Shown here one piece after another: positions 27,234-37,426 of a stretch of 64,000 nucleotides of DNA. The notes under the pieces were generated by a model. The model was not told where the DNA came from. It saw only the letters and a program-made list of their open reading frames with translations, and did no database searches. Position 1 is the first letter of the stretch. Every line of letters starts with the position of its first letter. The position numbers and the translations under genes are program-made. Origin of the DNA: an uncultured Candidatus Binatia bacterium (GTDB lineage Bacteria; Desulfobacterota; Binatia; Bin18); NCBI GenBank assembly GCA_958296235.1, contig OY282457.1:3715338-3779337 (forward strand), given 5' to 3'.

Positions 27234-28241
27234 CTACCCCATCCGCTTGGGGTCAGGCTGCATATGGCCCAGAATCGGGTGCGGCCGGTAGGGCTCTTCG
27301 AGGGTGGCCACTTCTTCCGGGCTGAGCTTGATAGCGACGGTCTCAAAGATTTCCTTGAGGTGATGCGTCTTGGTCGCGCCGATGATGGGAGCGACCACCC
27401 CGGGTGCCTGAAGCACCCAGGCGCAGGCGATCTGAGTCGGTGACACGCCACGCTCTTGGGCGACTTTCTGCACCGCGGCGGCCACTTCTTCATCGCTATC
27501 GTTGAAATACATTCGGCGTGTCATCGGGTCGGTTTGCGCTCGCTTGGTCGGGCCTTCTCCCTCTACTTTTGTGCGGTTCCCGGCAAAATAGCCGCGCGCG
27601 AGCGGGCTCCACGGAATCAAGGCAACGCCCTGATCCATACACAGCGGATTCATTTCGCGTTCTTCCTCGCGGTAGATCAGGTTGTAGTGGTTCTGCATTG
27701 AGACAAAGCGGTGCCAGCCGTGCTCTTTGGCTGCGTAGAGCGCCTTGGAGAACTGCCAGGCGGCCATGCTGCTGGCTCCGAGGTAGCGTACTTTGCCGGT
27801 GCGGACGAGGTTGTCAAGCGCTTCCAGGGTTTCTTCAATCGGCGTGGAAAAGTCCCAGCGGTGAATCTGATACAGGTCGATATAGTCCATTTTGAGGCGG
27901 CGCAGGGAATACTCGCAGGCCTCAATGATATGTTTGCGGCTCAGCCCCCGTCGGTTCGGGCCATTGCCCATGGGCCCGTTGACCTTGGTCGCCAGGACAA
28001 TATCGTCGCGTGCAGCCATCTCGCCCAGCCATTTACCGGTGATCTCCTCGCTCACGCCAATCGAATAGACATCCGCGGTATCAAAGAAAGTAATGCCCGA
28101 TTCAAGGGCGAGAGCGAAGTGTTCACGCGCCGCGTCTTCCCCGATGGTCCACTTGCGCCATTTCCCGTCCCCATAGCTCATACATCCCATACAGATGCGC
28201 GAAACCGTTATCCCCGTATTGCCAAGCTTTGCGTATTCCAT
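27234..28241 (-). CDS. Aldo/keto reductase
   Basis: A 335-residue NADPH-dependent reductase. ATG 28241 has GGAG 5 bases upstream. The start MEYAKLGNTGITVSRICMG and the segments ITFFDTADVYSIGVSEEI (Asp and Tyr of the tetrad), VLATKVNG (Lys) and DLYQIHRWD (His) are typical. The C-terminal motif GVVAPIIGATKTHHLKEI fits cofactor binding. It converges with mutL, only 15 bp apart. The substrate is unknown. Confidence 0.92.
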   Translation of the reverse strand: MEYAKLGNTGITVSRICMGCMSYGDGKWRKWTIGEDAAREHFALALESGITFFDTADVYSIGVSEEITGKWLGEMAARDDIVLATKVNGPMGNGPNRRGLSRKHIIEACEYSLRRLKMDYIDLYQIHRWDFSTPIEETLEALDNLVRTGKVRYLGASSMAAWQFSKALYAAKEHGWHRFVSMQNHYNLIYREEEREMNPLCMDQGVALIPWSPLARGYFAGNRTKVEGEGPTKRAQTDPMTRRMYFNDSDEEVAAAVQKVAQERGVSPTQIACAWVLQAPGVVAPIIGATKTHHLKEIFETVAIKLSPEEVATLEEPYRPHPILGHMQPDPKRMG

Positions 28242-28411
28242 GCATGCTCCAATCTGGTTCAGACTCCCGTTACACTTGTCCACGGCGTGCCGTCTGTCAA
28301 GCGCACGGAAGGATGGGGGGAGCGGTCAGGATTTGCAAGAAGCCAAGATGCTGTGTTCTACTATACCTTTCAGTTGCGAGATTCTTAGCAAAGCTTCAAA
28401 GGAGAGCGGAC

Positions 28412-29437
28412 ATGACCATTACCGAACATACCGTCAAAACCGACAGACATACGACTTTTTATCTGGCCGCAGGCCCCGAAGAAGGGCCGCTTGTCATCTT
28501 CGCCCACGGCTGGCCTGAGCTCTCGATAAGCTGGCGGCACCAACTGCCCGCTCTGGCCGCGCTGGGGTTTCGGGCCATAGCGCCGGACATGCGCGGCTAT
28601 GGCCGCTCGTCTGTGTATGGGCAACACCGCGACTATGCCCAGGAGCATATCGTCCGCGACATGCTGGAGTTGATAGATGCACTGGGGCGGGAAAAAGCCG
28701 TCTGGGTCGGTCATGACTGGGGCAGCCCAGTGGTGTGGAATATGGCCAGTCACCATCCAGACCGGTGTCATGCGGTCGCCAATCTGTGTGTCCCCTATTA
28801 CACCCTTGAGCGTGGGCTTGAGCACACGCTGACGCTGGTGGACCGAGACCTCTATCCTGAAGATGCGTATCCTGCCGGCCAGTGGGATTACATGCGGTAC
28901 TACGAAGAGAGTTTTGCCGAAGCCATCGCCCCGATGGATGCCCAGGCCTACCGATTCGTCAAACTGCTGTTTCGGAAAGGGAACCCCGAAGGTGAGGGGC
29001 AGCCGGCCATCACCTCAACCGCACGTCGCGCCCACAGCATGCTCGGCATGGACGAACTCCCTGATTTGCCGCGTGATGTCGATGTAGTCACAGAAGAGGA
29101 CCTGCGCATCTATGCCTCTGCGCTCGAACGGAACGGTTTCTTCGGTCCCTCTTCGTGGTATATGAATCACCCGGTCAATACGGCCTACGCCGAGACCGCC
29201 CACAACGACGGCTATCTCGATATGCCGGTGTTGTTCCTGACCGCCCAATACGACTTTGTGTGTGAGTGTGTCCACTCGCGTCTGGCCGAGCCCATGCGCG
29301 CCTACTGCCGGAATCTGTCCGAAGAGACGATCCGTTCAGGCCATTGGATGGCCCAGGAAAAACCGACGGAGGTCAACGCCGCTCTGGTGAAATGGCTGGC
29401 GACCGCGGTCCCGAATATCTGGCCGCGGCCGCGGTGA
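28412..29437 (+). CDS. Epoxide hydrolase-like alpha/beta hydrolase
   Basis: A 341-residue hydrolase starting at ATG 28412, with GGAGAG upstream. The oxyanion motif HGWPELSISW, the nucleophile Asp in VGHDWGSPVVW and the His in IRSGHWMAQEKP are in the order expected for soluble epoxide hydrolases. Two Tyr of the lid are likely in WDYMRYYEESF and in SWYMNHPVNTAYAE. It would open epoxides to diols. A small membrane-anchored gene follows at once. Confidence 0.9.
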   Translation: MTITEHTVKTDRHTTFYLAAGPEEGPLVIFAHGWPELSISWRHQLPALAALGFRAIAPDMRGYGRSSVYGQHRDYAQEHIVRDMLELIDALGREKAVWVGHDWGSPVVWNMASHHPDRCHAVANLCVPYYTLERGLEHTLTLVDRDLYPEDAYPAGQWDYMRYYEESFAEAIAPMDAQAYRFVKLLFRKGNPEGEGQPAITSTARRAHSMLGMDELPDLPRDVDVVTEEDLRIYASALERNGFFGPSSWYMNHPVNTAYAETAHNDGYLDMPVLFLTAQYDFVCECVHSRLAEPMRAYCRNLSEETIRSGHWMAQEKPTEVNAALVKWLATAVPNIWPRPR

Positions 29438-29440
29438 GAC

Positions 29441-29977
29441 ATGCAAGCGATATCCATCACTATTGCGGCCATAGCGGTGTCCATCGCCGCGGCGACCTTT
29501 ATCTGGCGTGTCTTGCGGAGTGAGCGGTCGGAGCGCAGGAGAAAACAAGAACTCGTCAACGCAGTATATCACCACGTTGACGAGGCTATAGACAGGCTTG
29601 ACAACGAAGAGAGGGAGAAGAGAAATGAAACGATTCGACAAAAAATCAAAAGCGACGAATCTTATACACCATACGTAGTGCGGTCAGCCTCTGACGACCT
29701 TACCTATGACCACATCACAGGAGTGATGGAGTGGCTGGACGAGCAAGGGGAGAAGGCAGTAGCGTCCTATTTTTATTCTCAGTCATCACTTCATGCGACC
29801 GAGGAGAGTTTCGATTCGGATTACGTTAGAAGCTGGCCTGTGGTTAGGAAGCTGCAATTATGGAACCTATACGTGAAATACCAAGAGGAAACCCTCAGGA
29901 ATGCCAGAGCAGCGAGGGAAGTTCTCAGCAGAGGTGGGAAGCTGTCCGAAAATAAAAGTAACGGGAAAGAGAATTGA
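29441..29977 (+). CDS. Membrane-anchored hypothetical protein
   Basis: A 178-residue protein with one N-terminal transmembrane segment (ISITIAAIAVSIAAATFIW) followed by a charged, helical cytoplasmic part rich in Arg, Glu and Lys. The gene starts 3 bp after the hydrolase stop but has a lower G+C content, so it may be a recent arrival. No family is recognised. The sequence from the stop to 30153 (176 bp) shows no further gene. Confidence 0.6.
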   Translation: MQAISITIAAIAVSIAAATFIWRVLRSERSERRRKQELVNAVYHHVDEAIDRLDNEEREKRNETIRQKIKSDESYTPYVVRSASDDLTYDHITGVMEWLDEQGEKAVASYFYSQSSLHATEESFDSDYVRSWPVVRKLQLWNLYVKYQEETLRNARAAREVLSRGGKLSENKSNGKEN

Positions 29978-30153
29978 TTTAAGGAAGGATGGGGTCGGTT
30001 CCCGGACCTACACGTCTCATCGCGCTATCCTCTGTCTTGCTATGACTTGAGGGAAGGGTAGCCACTTTCTTTAATGGAGGCAAGCGTTCCCCAAACATTA
30101 CTGAGAATGCTGCTCACGGGGTCGCGGGCTTCCCGTCCGTGGCGGTATTACTC

Positions 30154-30474
30154 CTACTGTTCAAAAACATCATTGGCAATGCCGGCGGCCGTCATGGCCG
30201 TCGGCCAGCCGGAGTAAAACGCCAGGTGCGTAATGAGTTCTCCGAGTTCTTCCTGGGTGACGCCGTTGTCCAGGGCGCGCTGAAGGTGCGGACGGAGCTG
30301 CTCGGGACGGTAGGTCGACATGAGGGAGGCCACGGTGATGAGGCTGCGGTCGCGCTTGGATAAACCAGGGCGCTCCCAGACGTCGCCAAATAAAACTTTC
30401 TCGGTCAGGTCAATCAGCTTGGGCGCCACTTTCCGGGCTTTTTCTCGCATGGTTGTAACGGGTGCGTTTGGCAT
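30154..30474 (-). CDS. Carboxymuconolactone decarboxylase-family (AhpD-like) protein
   Basis: A 106-residue single-domain helical protein. The run LSKRDRSLITVASLMSTYRPEQLRPHLQRALDNGVTQEE is the core of PF02627, followed by ELITHLAFYSGWPTAM. The CxxC pair of AhpD-type peroxidases is not present, so the true carboxymuconolactone decarboxylase branch is more likely. The reaction in this context is unknown. Confidence 0.85.
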   Translation of the reverse strand: MPNAPVTTMREKARKVAPKLIDLTEKVLFGDVWERPGLSKRDRSLITVASLMSTYRPEQLRPHLQRALDNGVTQEELGELITHLAFYSGWPTAMTAAGIANDVFEQ

Positions 30475-30499
30475 AAGGTTCTCCTTGGCTGAGTAGAGG

Positions 30500-30522
30500 A
30501 AAATCCCCTCCTTGGAGGGGAT
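30500..30522 (-). terminator. Hairpin with short T-run after the thiolase gene
   Basis: On the minus strand a 9-bp stem (30503-30511 and 30514-30522, ATCCCCTCC paired with GGAGGGGAT, 2-base loop) is followed by TTTT. It lies 22 bp after the thiolase stop at 30544 and before the carboxymuconolactone decarboxylase-like gene. The small loop is tight, so the hairpin may open by a base pair. It is probably an intrinsic terminator. Confidence 0.5.
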
Positions 30523-30543
30523 CTGAAGAGTCTGGGGCGGGGC

Positions 30544-31728
30544 TTACGCGACCTCAAACAGTCCGGCCGCGCCCATGCCACCACCAACACACATGGTGAT
30601 GACCACGTTCTTCACGCCGCGTCGTTTGCCTTCGATCAGCGCATGGCCGACCATGCGTGAGCCACTCATGCCATAGGGATGGCCAATCGAGATGGCCCCG
30701 CCATTCACGTTCAACCGTTCGTTCGGAATACCGAGCCGATCACGGCAGTAGATGACCTGGCAGGCGAAGGCTTCGTTCAGTTCCCACAGGTCGATATCGT
30801 CCATGGTCAGGCCGTTGCGTTCGAGCAGCTTGGGAACGGCAAAGACCGGACCAATGCCCATCTCGTCCGGTTCGCAGCCGGCAACGGCCATGCCCCGATA
30901 CACCCCTAGGGGCTGGAGCCCACGTTGTTCGGCCTGCTTGCGCTCCATCAGTACGCAGACCGATACGCCGTCCGATAACTGGCTGGCATTACCCGCGGTA
31001 ATGAAGCCGCCTTCTCCCATGACCGGCCGCAGCGCGGCCAAACCGGCCGCGTTCGTGTTCGGGCGGTTACACTCGTCCCGCTCAAGGGTCATTTCCTGGC
31101 GCGTGGTCTCGCCGGTCTCTTTATCGGTGAACAGCTTGGTGACGGTACACGGAATGACCTCGGCGTCGAACCGTCCGGCCTGCTGGGCCGCGGCGGTGCG
31201 CTGCTGACTCTGGAGAGCATACGCATCCTGGGCTTCCCGGGAGATGTTGTAGCGCTGCGAGACTACCTCTGCGGTATCGATCATGGCCATATACAGGTCC
31301 GGGGCCTTTTCCAGAGCCTGGGCGTCTTCATTGCGATATTCGTTCTGATGGTCGTTCTGAACGAGGCTGATCGACTCCAAACCACCGGCCACAACGGTCT
31401 GCATGCCATCGGCCACGGTCTGTTTGGCCGCCATGGAAATACTCATCAGCCCCGAGGAACATTGACGATCAATGGTCTGGCCGGAGACAGTAACCGGCAA
31501 GCCCGCAGCGATGCCACACTGCCGCGCCACGTTATATCCCTGGGTGCCTTCCTGGAGCGCGGCGCCCATAATCAGGTCGTCGATTTCGCCCGCCTCTACC
31601 TTGGCCCGACTGATGGCTTCCTGAATAACCGGCGCGGCCATGGTCGGGGTCGTGGTGTCATTAAATGCGCCACGATAGGCCTTCCCAATCGGTGTGCGGG
31701 CGGTCGATACGATGACAGCTTCTCTCAT
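30544..31728 (-). CDS. Acetyl-CoA acetyltransferase / 3-ketoacyl-CoA thiolase
   Basis: A 394-residue thiolase. The acyl-accepting Cys is in [12 protein letters not shown] near residue 90. The His is in [16 protein letters not shown] and the second Cys in [16 protein letters not shown] near the C-terminus. The start has AGGAGGAG upstream. It may either form acetoacetyl-CoA for PHA synthesis or act in beta-oxidation. Sequence alone does not decide which. Confidence 0.95.
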   Translation of the reverse strand: MREAVIVSTARTPIGKAYRGAFNDTTTPTMAAPVIQEAISRAKVEAGEIDDLIMGAALQEGTQGYNVARQCGIAAGLPVTVSGQTIDRQCSSGLMSISMAAKQTVADGMQTVVAGGLESISLVQNDHQNEYRNEDAQALEKAPDLYMAMIDTAEVVSQRYNISREAQDAYALQSQQRTAAAQQAGRFDAEVIPCTVTKLFTDKETGETTRQEMTLERDECNRPNTNAAGLAALRPVMGEGGFITAGNASQLSDGVSVCVLMERKQAEQRGLQPLGVYRGMAVAGCEPDEMGIGPVFAVPKLLERNGLTMDDIDLWELNEAFACQVIYCRDRLGIPNERLNVNGGAISIGHPYGMSGSRMVGHALIEGKRRGVKNVVITMCVGGGMGAAGLFEVA

Positions 31729-31846
31729 AGCAATCTCCTCCTCAGTATTTTACGCTATCGGCAAGTCTTAGCAGTTCACACCCCTTCCTCCAACGGGCGG
31801 ACGATCTTTTCTCCTACGGGAGGGGTACTCAGCAAGGAGACCCACG

Positions 31847-32269
31847 ATGTCTGATGTCGGGCTGACGCATATCGCCCTTCCAGTTACCAGTATGGAGGAA
31901 AGTCTGACCTTCTATGCGACCTATGCCCACATGCAGGTCGTCCACCGCCGGACTGACCCGGACGGGACAGCAGTCGTGTGGCTGAGTGACCGGACCCGTC
32001 CCTTTGTGATCGTCCTTATCCAACTGCCTCGGGTGGATTCTCCCTTACTCCCTTTTGCCCATCTCGGCGTCGGCTGTGAAACTCGTGAGGAAGTCGATCG
32101 GCTCTGCGAACAAGCGCAACGGGAAGGCTGTTTACGCTTGGGGCCGACAGATTCAGGCTATCCGATCGGCTATTGGGCCTTCCTGTCCGACCCGGACGGA
32201 CATACGCTCGAAATCTCTCACGGCCAGGAGGTTGCCCTTGCCGTCGCCAAGCCCGAGCAAGGAGAGTAG
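31847..32269 (+). CDS. VOC-family (glyoxalase/dioxygenase fold) protein
   Basis: A 140-residue protein with two beta-alpha-beta-beta-beta modules: GLTHIALPVTSMEESLTFYATYAHM, then FAHLGVGCETREEVDRLCEQA and FLSDPDGHTLEISHGQ. His and Glu residues (TH, AHL, LEI) are likely metal ligands. AAGGAGA precedes ATG 31847. Substrate unknown. Confidence 0.87.
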   Translation: MSDVGLTHIALPVTSMEESLTFYATYAHMQVVHRRTDPDGTAVVWLSDRTRPFVIVLIQLPRVDSPLLPFAHLGVGCETREEVDRLCEQAQREGCLRLGPTDSGYPIGYWAFLSDPDGHTLEISHGQEVALAVAKPEQGE

Positions 32270-32376
32270 CCCGAAGGGTTTCATCCCAGCTCCCCTTGTG
32301 GCGAGCCAGCCCGCCGTATTGGGCAAAACGCGAGTACGTCGGCGGCGGTATCGGGGCGGTGGTATCTGCAACGGGG

Positions 32377-32628
32377 GTGACGGGGATTCGTTACAAGCGT
32401 CAGCTTGAGCTTTCTACAGCGCTGACGGATGATGAGAAGAAGAATGCCTTTCTTGCCCTGGAGAAAATTCTGCACAATGTCGCTCAAGGCAAAATCGCCG
32501 ACTTTCGGATGATTATTCGTGGGCAACAGCGTGCCACCCATTCAGAGGCCGAAGGGGTATCGGGGCGCGCCCGAGAACTGAAAGAAAAGGGTTTCTACTT
32601 TCTCAAGTATCACCCGAAGGGCAGATAG
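32377..32628 (+). CDS. Small hypothetical protein, start uncertain
   Basis: A frame of 83-89 residues from GTG 32377 or GTG 32359 to 32628 reads like a real protein (IRYKRQLELSTALTDDEKKN, then a helical and basic part ending KEKGFYFLKYHPKGR). No ATG and no clear Shine-Dalgarno are present. The frame continues upstream over the VOC gene only as shadow sequence, so the 5' end may have been lost. No family is recognised. Confidence 0.4.
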   Translation: MTGIRYKRQLELSTALTDDEKKNAFLALEKILHNVAQGKIADFRMIIRGQQRATHSEAEGVSGRARELKEKGFYFLKYHPKGR

Positions 32629-32679
32629 AAGCGGCCTCACTCCAGCCCTTTCCTGTGGGCGAGAGAAAATCAAGAAGGA

Positions 32680-35600
32680 TTACTCGGCCTCATCCGGCGG
32701 CCCAAAACCGCCCCCGCCCGGCGTGCGCATGACAAAAACATCGCCCGGCTGCATCAGCGTCTCATCGCTGCCGGCGAGTTCTTCAACGCTCCCGTCTGTG
32801 CGCTCGACTGTATCGCGCCCCCGCTCCCCGGCCTGACCGCCGGCCAGTCCATACGGTTCGGTCAGGCGGTGGCTGCATAAGGTGGTGACGGTCATGGTTT
32901 CCAAAAACCGCAGCCGCCGGGTAATCCCCGCGCCGCCCGAATAGCGTCCCGCGCCGCCTGAACCGTGGCGGATAGCAAAACTTTCAACCCGGACCGGAAA
33001 GCGCCACTCCAATACCTCGGGGTCGGTCATGCGCGTATTGGTCATATGGCTATGCACCGCGTCGCAGCCCGGATGGTCAGGGCCAGCGCCGGTGCCGCCG
33101 CATATGGTTTCGTAGTTTTGATACCGCTCGTTGCCATACACAAAATTATTGACCGTGCCCTGTGACGAGGCGAGCACCCCGAGTGCGCCGTACAGGGCGT
33201 CCGTTACCCCTTGGGAGACTTCCGTATTGCCGGCGATCACCGCGGCCGGGTATTCCGGGCTGATGATAGAGCGGGGCGGGATAATGATATCAAGCGGTTT
33301 CAGACAGCCCTCGTTCAGTGGAATCGCATCATCCACCAGTGTCCGAAAAACGTACAGGACCGCGGCTTTACACACCGCCGCGGGGGCGTTGTAGTTGCCG
33401 CTGTGCTGAGGAGAAGTCCCGCGAAAATCGATGCAGGCTCGGCGGGCCGCCTGGTCAACCCGAATGCTGACCCGAATCTGGCAACCGTTATCCATCGGGT
33501 AGGTGAACGCGCCATCGGTGAGGACATCAAGCACGCGCCGCACGGACTCTTCGGCATTGTCCTGGACGTGCTGCATATAGGCGTGCACGACCTCAAGGCC
33601 AAAGTGCTCAACCATTTTCCTGAGTTCGTATACCCCGGTTTCATTAGCCGCGAGCTGGGCGCGCAGGTCTGCCATGTTCTGGTCAATATTGCGGCAGGGA
33701 TACGCGCCCGAACCCAGCAGGCGCCGCATCTCCTGTTCGCGCAGTCGGCCTTGGCGGACAAAGAGGAAATTGTCGATCAGCACGCCCTCCTGGTGAATGG
33801 TGGTACTGTCCGGTGGAGCCGAGCCGGGTGTGCGACCGCCGATATCGGCATGATGCCCGCGTGAGCCCACATAAAACAGAATGCGGTCCGCGCCGGCTGT
33901 GTCAAACACGGGCGTAATCACCGTCACATCGGGTAAATGCGTGCCGCCGTTATAGGGGGCATTCAGGACGTAGGCATCACCTGGCCGCATTGTGCCCTGA
34001 TTGGCCTTCATGACGGTTTTAATCGACTCGCCCATGGAACCCAAGTGGACCGGGACGTGCGGGGCATTGGCGACCAGGCTCCCGTCCGGCGCGAAAATGG
34101 CGCACGAGAAATCCAGCCGTTCTTTGATATTTACCGAGTAGGCCGTATTGGCCAGCGTCGCGCCCATCTGCTCGGCGACCGACATAAAGAGGTTGTTAAA
34201 CACCTCCAGCATGACCGGGTCGGCCCCTTCGCCTGTGCTCAGGGCAGGCTGAGTGCCAATCGCCGCCCGGTGTGATGGCGGTTTCAGACGGGTGAGGAGC
34301 AAGTGGCCGTAGCGGTTCAGTGCGGCTTGCCACTCCGGCTCAACCACCGTGGTTGCCGTGGGCTCACAAATAATGGCCGGGCCGGGAATGCGCTGGCCCG
34401 GTTGAAGCTGCTCGCGCTGGAATACCGGCGTGTCCTGCCACGCGCCGTCCATATACGCCCGGACCTGCTGGAGCGGCTGCGCGGCCCGGCCCGCAGCTGC
34501 CGGCAGCTCAGCGTCATCCACCTGCTCCGTTGTGCCGACCGCTTCGACCGAGACCGCCTCGGCGACTAGTGGCCGCTCTGCGACGATAAAGCCAAAGCGC
34601 TGCTTGTGGCCGGCCTCAAACGCGGCCCGCATGCCGCCGAGGTCAGACAGGTCCACCTGGAGGGCGGTGTCAGTCCCCTGGTAGCGCAGATGGACTCGTT
34701 TATGCAGGCTGAGTCGATCGGCAGATATCCCTTGCGCCAGAATCTCACGGCTGGCTTCGTCGCCGAGTTCCGCACAGGCCGTTTCCAAGACGGGTAGGGC
34801 GGTGGCTGAGAGCGGCTGTTCGACCTGTCGCTCGCGCAGTGCCCGCACGTCTGCCAGCCCCATCCCGTAGGCCGACAACACCCCGGCAAACGGATGCAGA
34901 AAGACGGTCTTCATGCCCAGCGCGTCTGCGACCAGACAGGCGTGCTGGCCGGCGGCTCCACCAAAGCAGTTCAGGGTATACTCCGTCACATCGTAGCCGC
35001 GCTGAACGGAGATTTTTTTGATGGCATTCGCCATATTTTCTACGGCGATGCGTAGAAAGCCGGCGGCCACAGCCTCAGGCGACTGGACCGCATTGTCCGT
35101 AGCGCCGGTCATTTCTGCTGCCAGGGACACAAACTTGTCTCGCACGATGTGGACGTCCAAAGCTTGGTCCGCGTTCGGGCCAAACACCGCGGGAAAGAAG
35201 GCCGCTTGCAGCTTGCCCAGCATGACGTTGCAGTCGGTTACGGTGAGTGGGCCGCCGCGCTGATAGCACGCCGGCCCAGGGTCTGCGCCGGCTGAGTCCG
35301 GGCCAACCCGAAACCGGGCACCATCAAAATGCAGAACAGACCCTCCGCCGGCCGCGACGGTGTGGATGTGCATCATCGGCGCGCGCATACGGACGCCAGC
35401 GACCAGGGTTTCAAATGTCCGTTCATATTCGCCGTCATAGTGCGACACATCGGTCGAGGTGCCGCCCATATCGAAGCCGATGACTTTACGGAAACCTGCC
35501 CTCGACGCGGTCTGGACCATACCGATCACCCCACCGGCCGGTCCAGATAAGATACTGTCCTTGCCCTGAAACAGGTGGGCATCGGTCAGACCGCCGTTCG

Positions 35601-36357
35601 ACTGCATGAACATCAGCCTGGGACCAGACTGGCGCTCCGCCTCCAGTTCTCCCGCGACCTGATCGACATAGCGACGCAGCAGCGGTGACAGATAGGCATC
35701 CACCACCGTGGTGTCGCCGCGTGAGACCAGCTTCATCAGCGGGCTGACCAGGTGTGAGACCGAGACCTGCTGAAAGCCGATCTCAGTGGCAATGGCGGCG
35801 AGCCGGGCTTCGTGCGCCGAGTAACGATAGCCGTGGACACAGGCAATGGCCACAGCGCGAATGCCGGCATCATAGGCGGCCTGAAGGCTGCGCCGCGCGC
35901 CGTCTTCATCCAGGGGGGTGACGAGCGCGCCCTGGGCGTCAATACGCTCCCTGACCTCGATCACTCGCTCAAACAGCATTTCCGGCAGGACTATATGCCG
36001 GGCAAACAGGGCGGGACGATTCTGATAGCCGATCCGTAAGGTATCCCCAAACCCTTGGGTAGTCACGAACACGGTACGGTCGCCCTTGCGTTCCAACAGG
36101 GCATTGGTCGCAACCGTGGTGCCCATCTTCACCAGAGAGACCGTATCGGCTGGGATGGCTGCGTCGCCAGCCACCCCGAGCAAATCGCGAATGCCCTGGA
36201 CCGCCGCGTCCTGATAGCGTTCAGGATTGGCCGACAGCAATTTATGCGTTACCAGGGCGCCGTCAGGACGACGCGCCACCAGATCGGTAAAAGTTCCGCC
36301 ACGGTCGATCCAAATCTGCCACTTGTGGTCGTGCGGAGTTGTTGCCGGCGTCTTCAT
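32680..36357 (-). CDS. Fused hydantoinase A/hydantoinase B (5-oxoprolinase-type) protein
   Basis: A 1225-residue fusion. Residues 1 to about 680 are the A domain, with an actin-like ATPase nucleotide site ([49 protein letters not shown]). About residues 720-1225 are the B domain ([47 protein letters not shown]). ATP-dependent lactam-opening enzymes of this family include eukaryotic-type 5-oxoprolinase and hydantoinases. The order A then B matches oxoprolinase. It lies 24 bp after the GST gene on the same strand. Confidence 0.95.
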   Translation of the reverse strand: MKTPATTPHDHKWQIWIDRGGTFTDLVARRPDGALVTHKLLSANPERYQDAAVQGIRDLLGVAGDAAIPADTVSLVKMGTTVATNALLERKGDRTVFVTTQGFGDTLRIGYQNRPALFARHIVLPEMLFERVIEVRERIDAQGALVTPLDEDGARRSLQAAYDAGIRAVAIACVHGYRYSAHEARLAAIATEIGFQQVSVSHLVSPLMKLVSRGDTTVVDAYLSPLLRRYVDQVAGELEAERQSGPRLMFMQSNGGLTDAHLFQGKDSILSGPAGGVIGMVQTASRAGFRKVIGFDMGGTSTDVSHYDGEYERTFETLVAGVRMRAPMMHIHTVAAGGGSVLHFDGARFRVGPDSAGADPGPACYQRGGPLTVTDCNVMLGKLQAAFFPAVFGPNADQALDVHIVRDKFVSLAAEMTGATDNAVQSPEAVAAGFLRIAVENMANAIKKISVQRGYDVTEYTLNCFGGAAGQHACLVADALGMKTVFLHPFAGVLSAYGMGLADVRALRERQVEQPLSATALPVLETACAELGDEASREILAQGISADRLSLHKRVHLRYQGTDTALQVDLSDLGGMRAAFEAGHKQRFGFIVAERPLVAEAVSVEAVGTTEQVDDAELPAAAGRAAQPLQQVRAYMDGAWQDTPVFQREQLQPGQRIPGPAIICEPTATTVVEPEWQAALNRYGHLLLTRLKPPSHRAAIGTQPALSTGEGADPVMLEVFNNLFMSVAEQMGATLANTAYSVNIKERLDFSCAIFAPDGSLVANAPHVPVHLGSMGESIKTVMKANQGTMRPGDAYVLNAPYNGGTHLPDVTVITPVFDTAGADRILFYVGSRGHHADIGGRTPGSAPPDSTTIHQEGVLIDNFLFVRQGRLREQEMRRLLGSGAYPCRNIDQNMADLRAQLAANETGVYELRKMVEHFGLEVVHAYMQHVQDNAEESVRRVLDVLTDGAFTYPMDNGCQIRVSIRVDQAARRACIDFRGTSPQHSGNYNAPAAVCKAAVLYVFRTLVDDAIPLNEGCLKPLDIIIPPRSIISPEYPAAVIAGNTEVSQGVTDALYGALGVLASSQGTVNNFVYGNERYQNYETICGGTGAGPDHPGCDAVHSHMTNTRMTDPEVLEWRFPVRVESFAIRHGSGGAGRYSGGAGITRRLRFLETMTVTTLCSHRLTEPYGLAGGQAGERGRDTVERTDGSVEELAGSDETLMQPGDVFVMRTPGGGGFGPPDEAE

Positions 36358-36381
36358 GATCCAGAGGCCTCCACGCGTCTG

Positions 36382-37326
36382 CTAGCCGTCAAGGGGACGG
36401 ACGCTATAGCCAAAGCGGGGGAAATGCACCGTGACCAGCCCGGTACGCTCGTTCCGGTGCTGAAGGGCCATGCGCTGGGCGTCGATGGCAACGAGCTTGC
36501 CGACACTGGGATTAGCCCGACCGTAGTCGGTAGGCGTAATGGAGACGGTAGCGCCAAGAGGCGCGTCTCCGTCCAGCGTATGACTTGGGAGGGGTGGCCC
36601 AGGCGCGGTGGCGGCTGCGACATTGAGCGCTTCGCGCGCGGTCATCGAGGTTGGACTGCCGTGGCCGTGCGCAGCCACGCGCTCCATCCATTGCCGGATG
36701 ACGGCTGGAATAACGGCCACGCGCTCGCCGGCAAGCTGATCCATGACCCACAGGGGATGGTAGATCACGCAATCGGCCAGGGATGGCGCTTCGCCATAGA
36801 TATAGGTCCGTCCGTCGTGCAGGATGTCGCTGATCCAACTCAACTGCGGGCGCAGCTGGGTAAGATTCCTGGTGGCCGCCGCCTTCCGGTGAGCGAGGCC
36901 GGGTTCGGGTTTGCCGAGCAGCGCGGCGCGGTCGGCCAGGAATTCCGGGGTGAAACGATCGGCGTCGGCATGTTCGCAGGAAATATAATTGATCGTATTG
37001 CGCGTCAGGGTCGCATCCGTCCAGCGCTCCAGGCCGGCAATAAACGCCCGTTGAGCGACCGAGTCCGGGCCCGGATAGAGCGTGGGCTGCGGAAAACGAC
37101 GCTCCAGTTCTTCGATGATCCGCGCGGTATCACAAAAAACGTCGGCCCCAATCTGGAGGGCCGGCGCACGCCGGTAGCCGCCGGTGAGGGGAATATAGTC
37201 CGGCTTGGGCAGGGTCGGGGGAATCTCGACCGAGCGCCAGGCCAGACGCTTGAGACCCAGGACGAGACGGACCTTTTCGGAGTAATTGGAGAAATCGTAG
37301 TGATGCAGAATGAGTGCCGAGGGCAT
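36382..37326 (-). CDS. Glutathione S-transferase family protein
   Basis: A 314-residue protein. ATG 37326 has AAGGA 5 bases upstream. The N-terminal thioredoxin-like domain shows LILHHYDFSNYSEKVRLVLGLK and ADVFCDTARIIEELERRFP (where GSTs have the SxxI motif that binds glutathione). The C-terminal half is helical, with GEAPSLADCVIYHPLWVM near residue 195. It is longer than a standard GST by about 100 residues. It opens the operon with the oxoprolinase fusion, so a role in glutathione or gamma-glutamyl metabolism fits, by inference. Confidence 0.82.
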   Translation of the reverse strand: MPSALILHHYDFSNYSEKVRLVLGLKRLAWRSVEIPPTLPKPDYIPLTGGYRRAPALQIGADVFCDTARIIEELERRFPQPTLYPGPDSVAQRAFIAGLERWTDATLTRNTINYISCEHADADRFTPEFLADRAALLGKPEPGLAHRKAAATRNLTQLRPQLSWISDILHDGRTYIYGEAPSLADCVIYHPLWVMDQLAGERVAVIPAVIRQWMERVAAHGHGSPTSMTAREALNVAAATAPGPPLPSHTLDGDAPLGATVSITPTDYGRANPSVGKLVAIDAQRMALQHRNERTGLVTVHFPRFGYSVRPLDG

Positions 37327-37426
37327 GGGTTTCCTTTTGCCTTGATCTGAAACCCATAAAGTGGCAAGGAGTAAAGGGGAATTCAAGGGAGGAAGCCGGA
37401 AATCGAGAATCAGGAGGGGAAGTCCT

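Noticed and set aside
36055..37350. Open frame of 431 codons on the plus strand
   Set aside because: Antisense shadow of the GST gene and the start of the oxoprolinase fusion; no family likeness, and the minus-strand proteins are clear.
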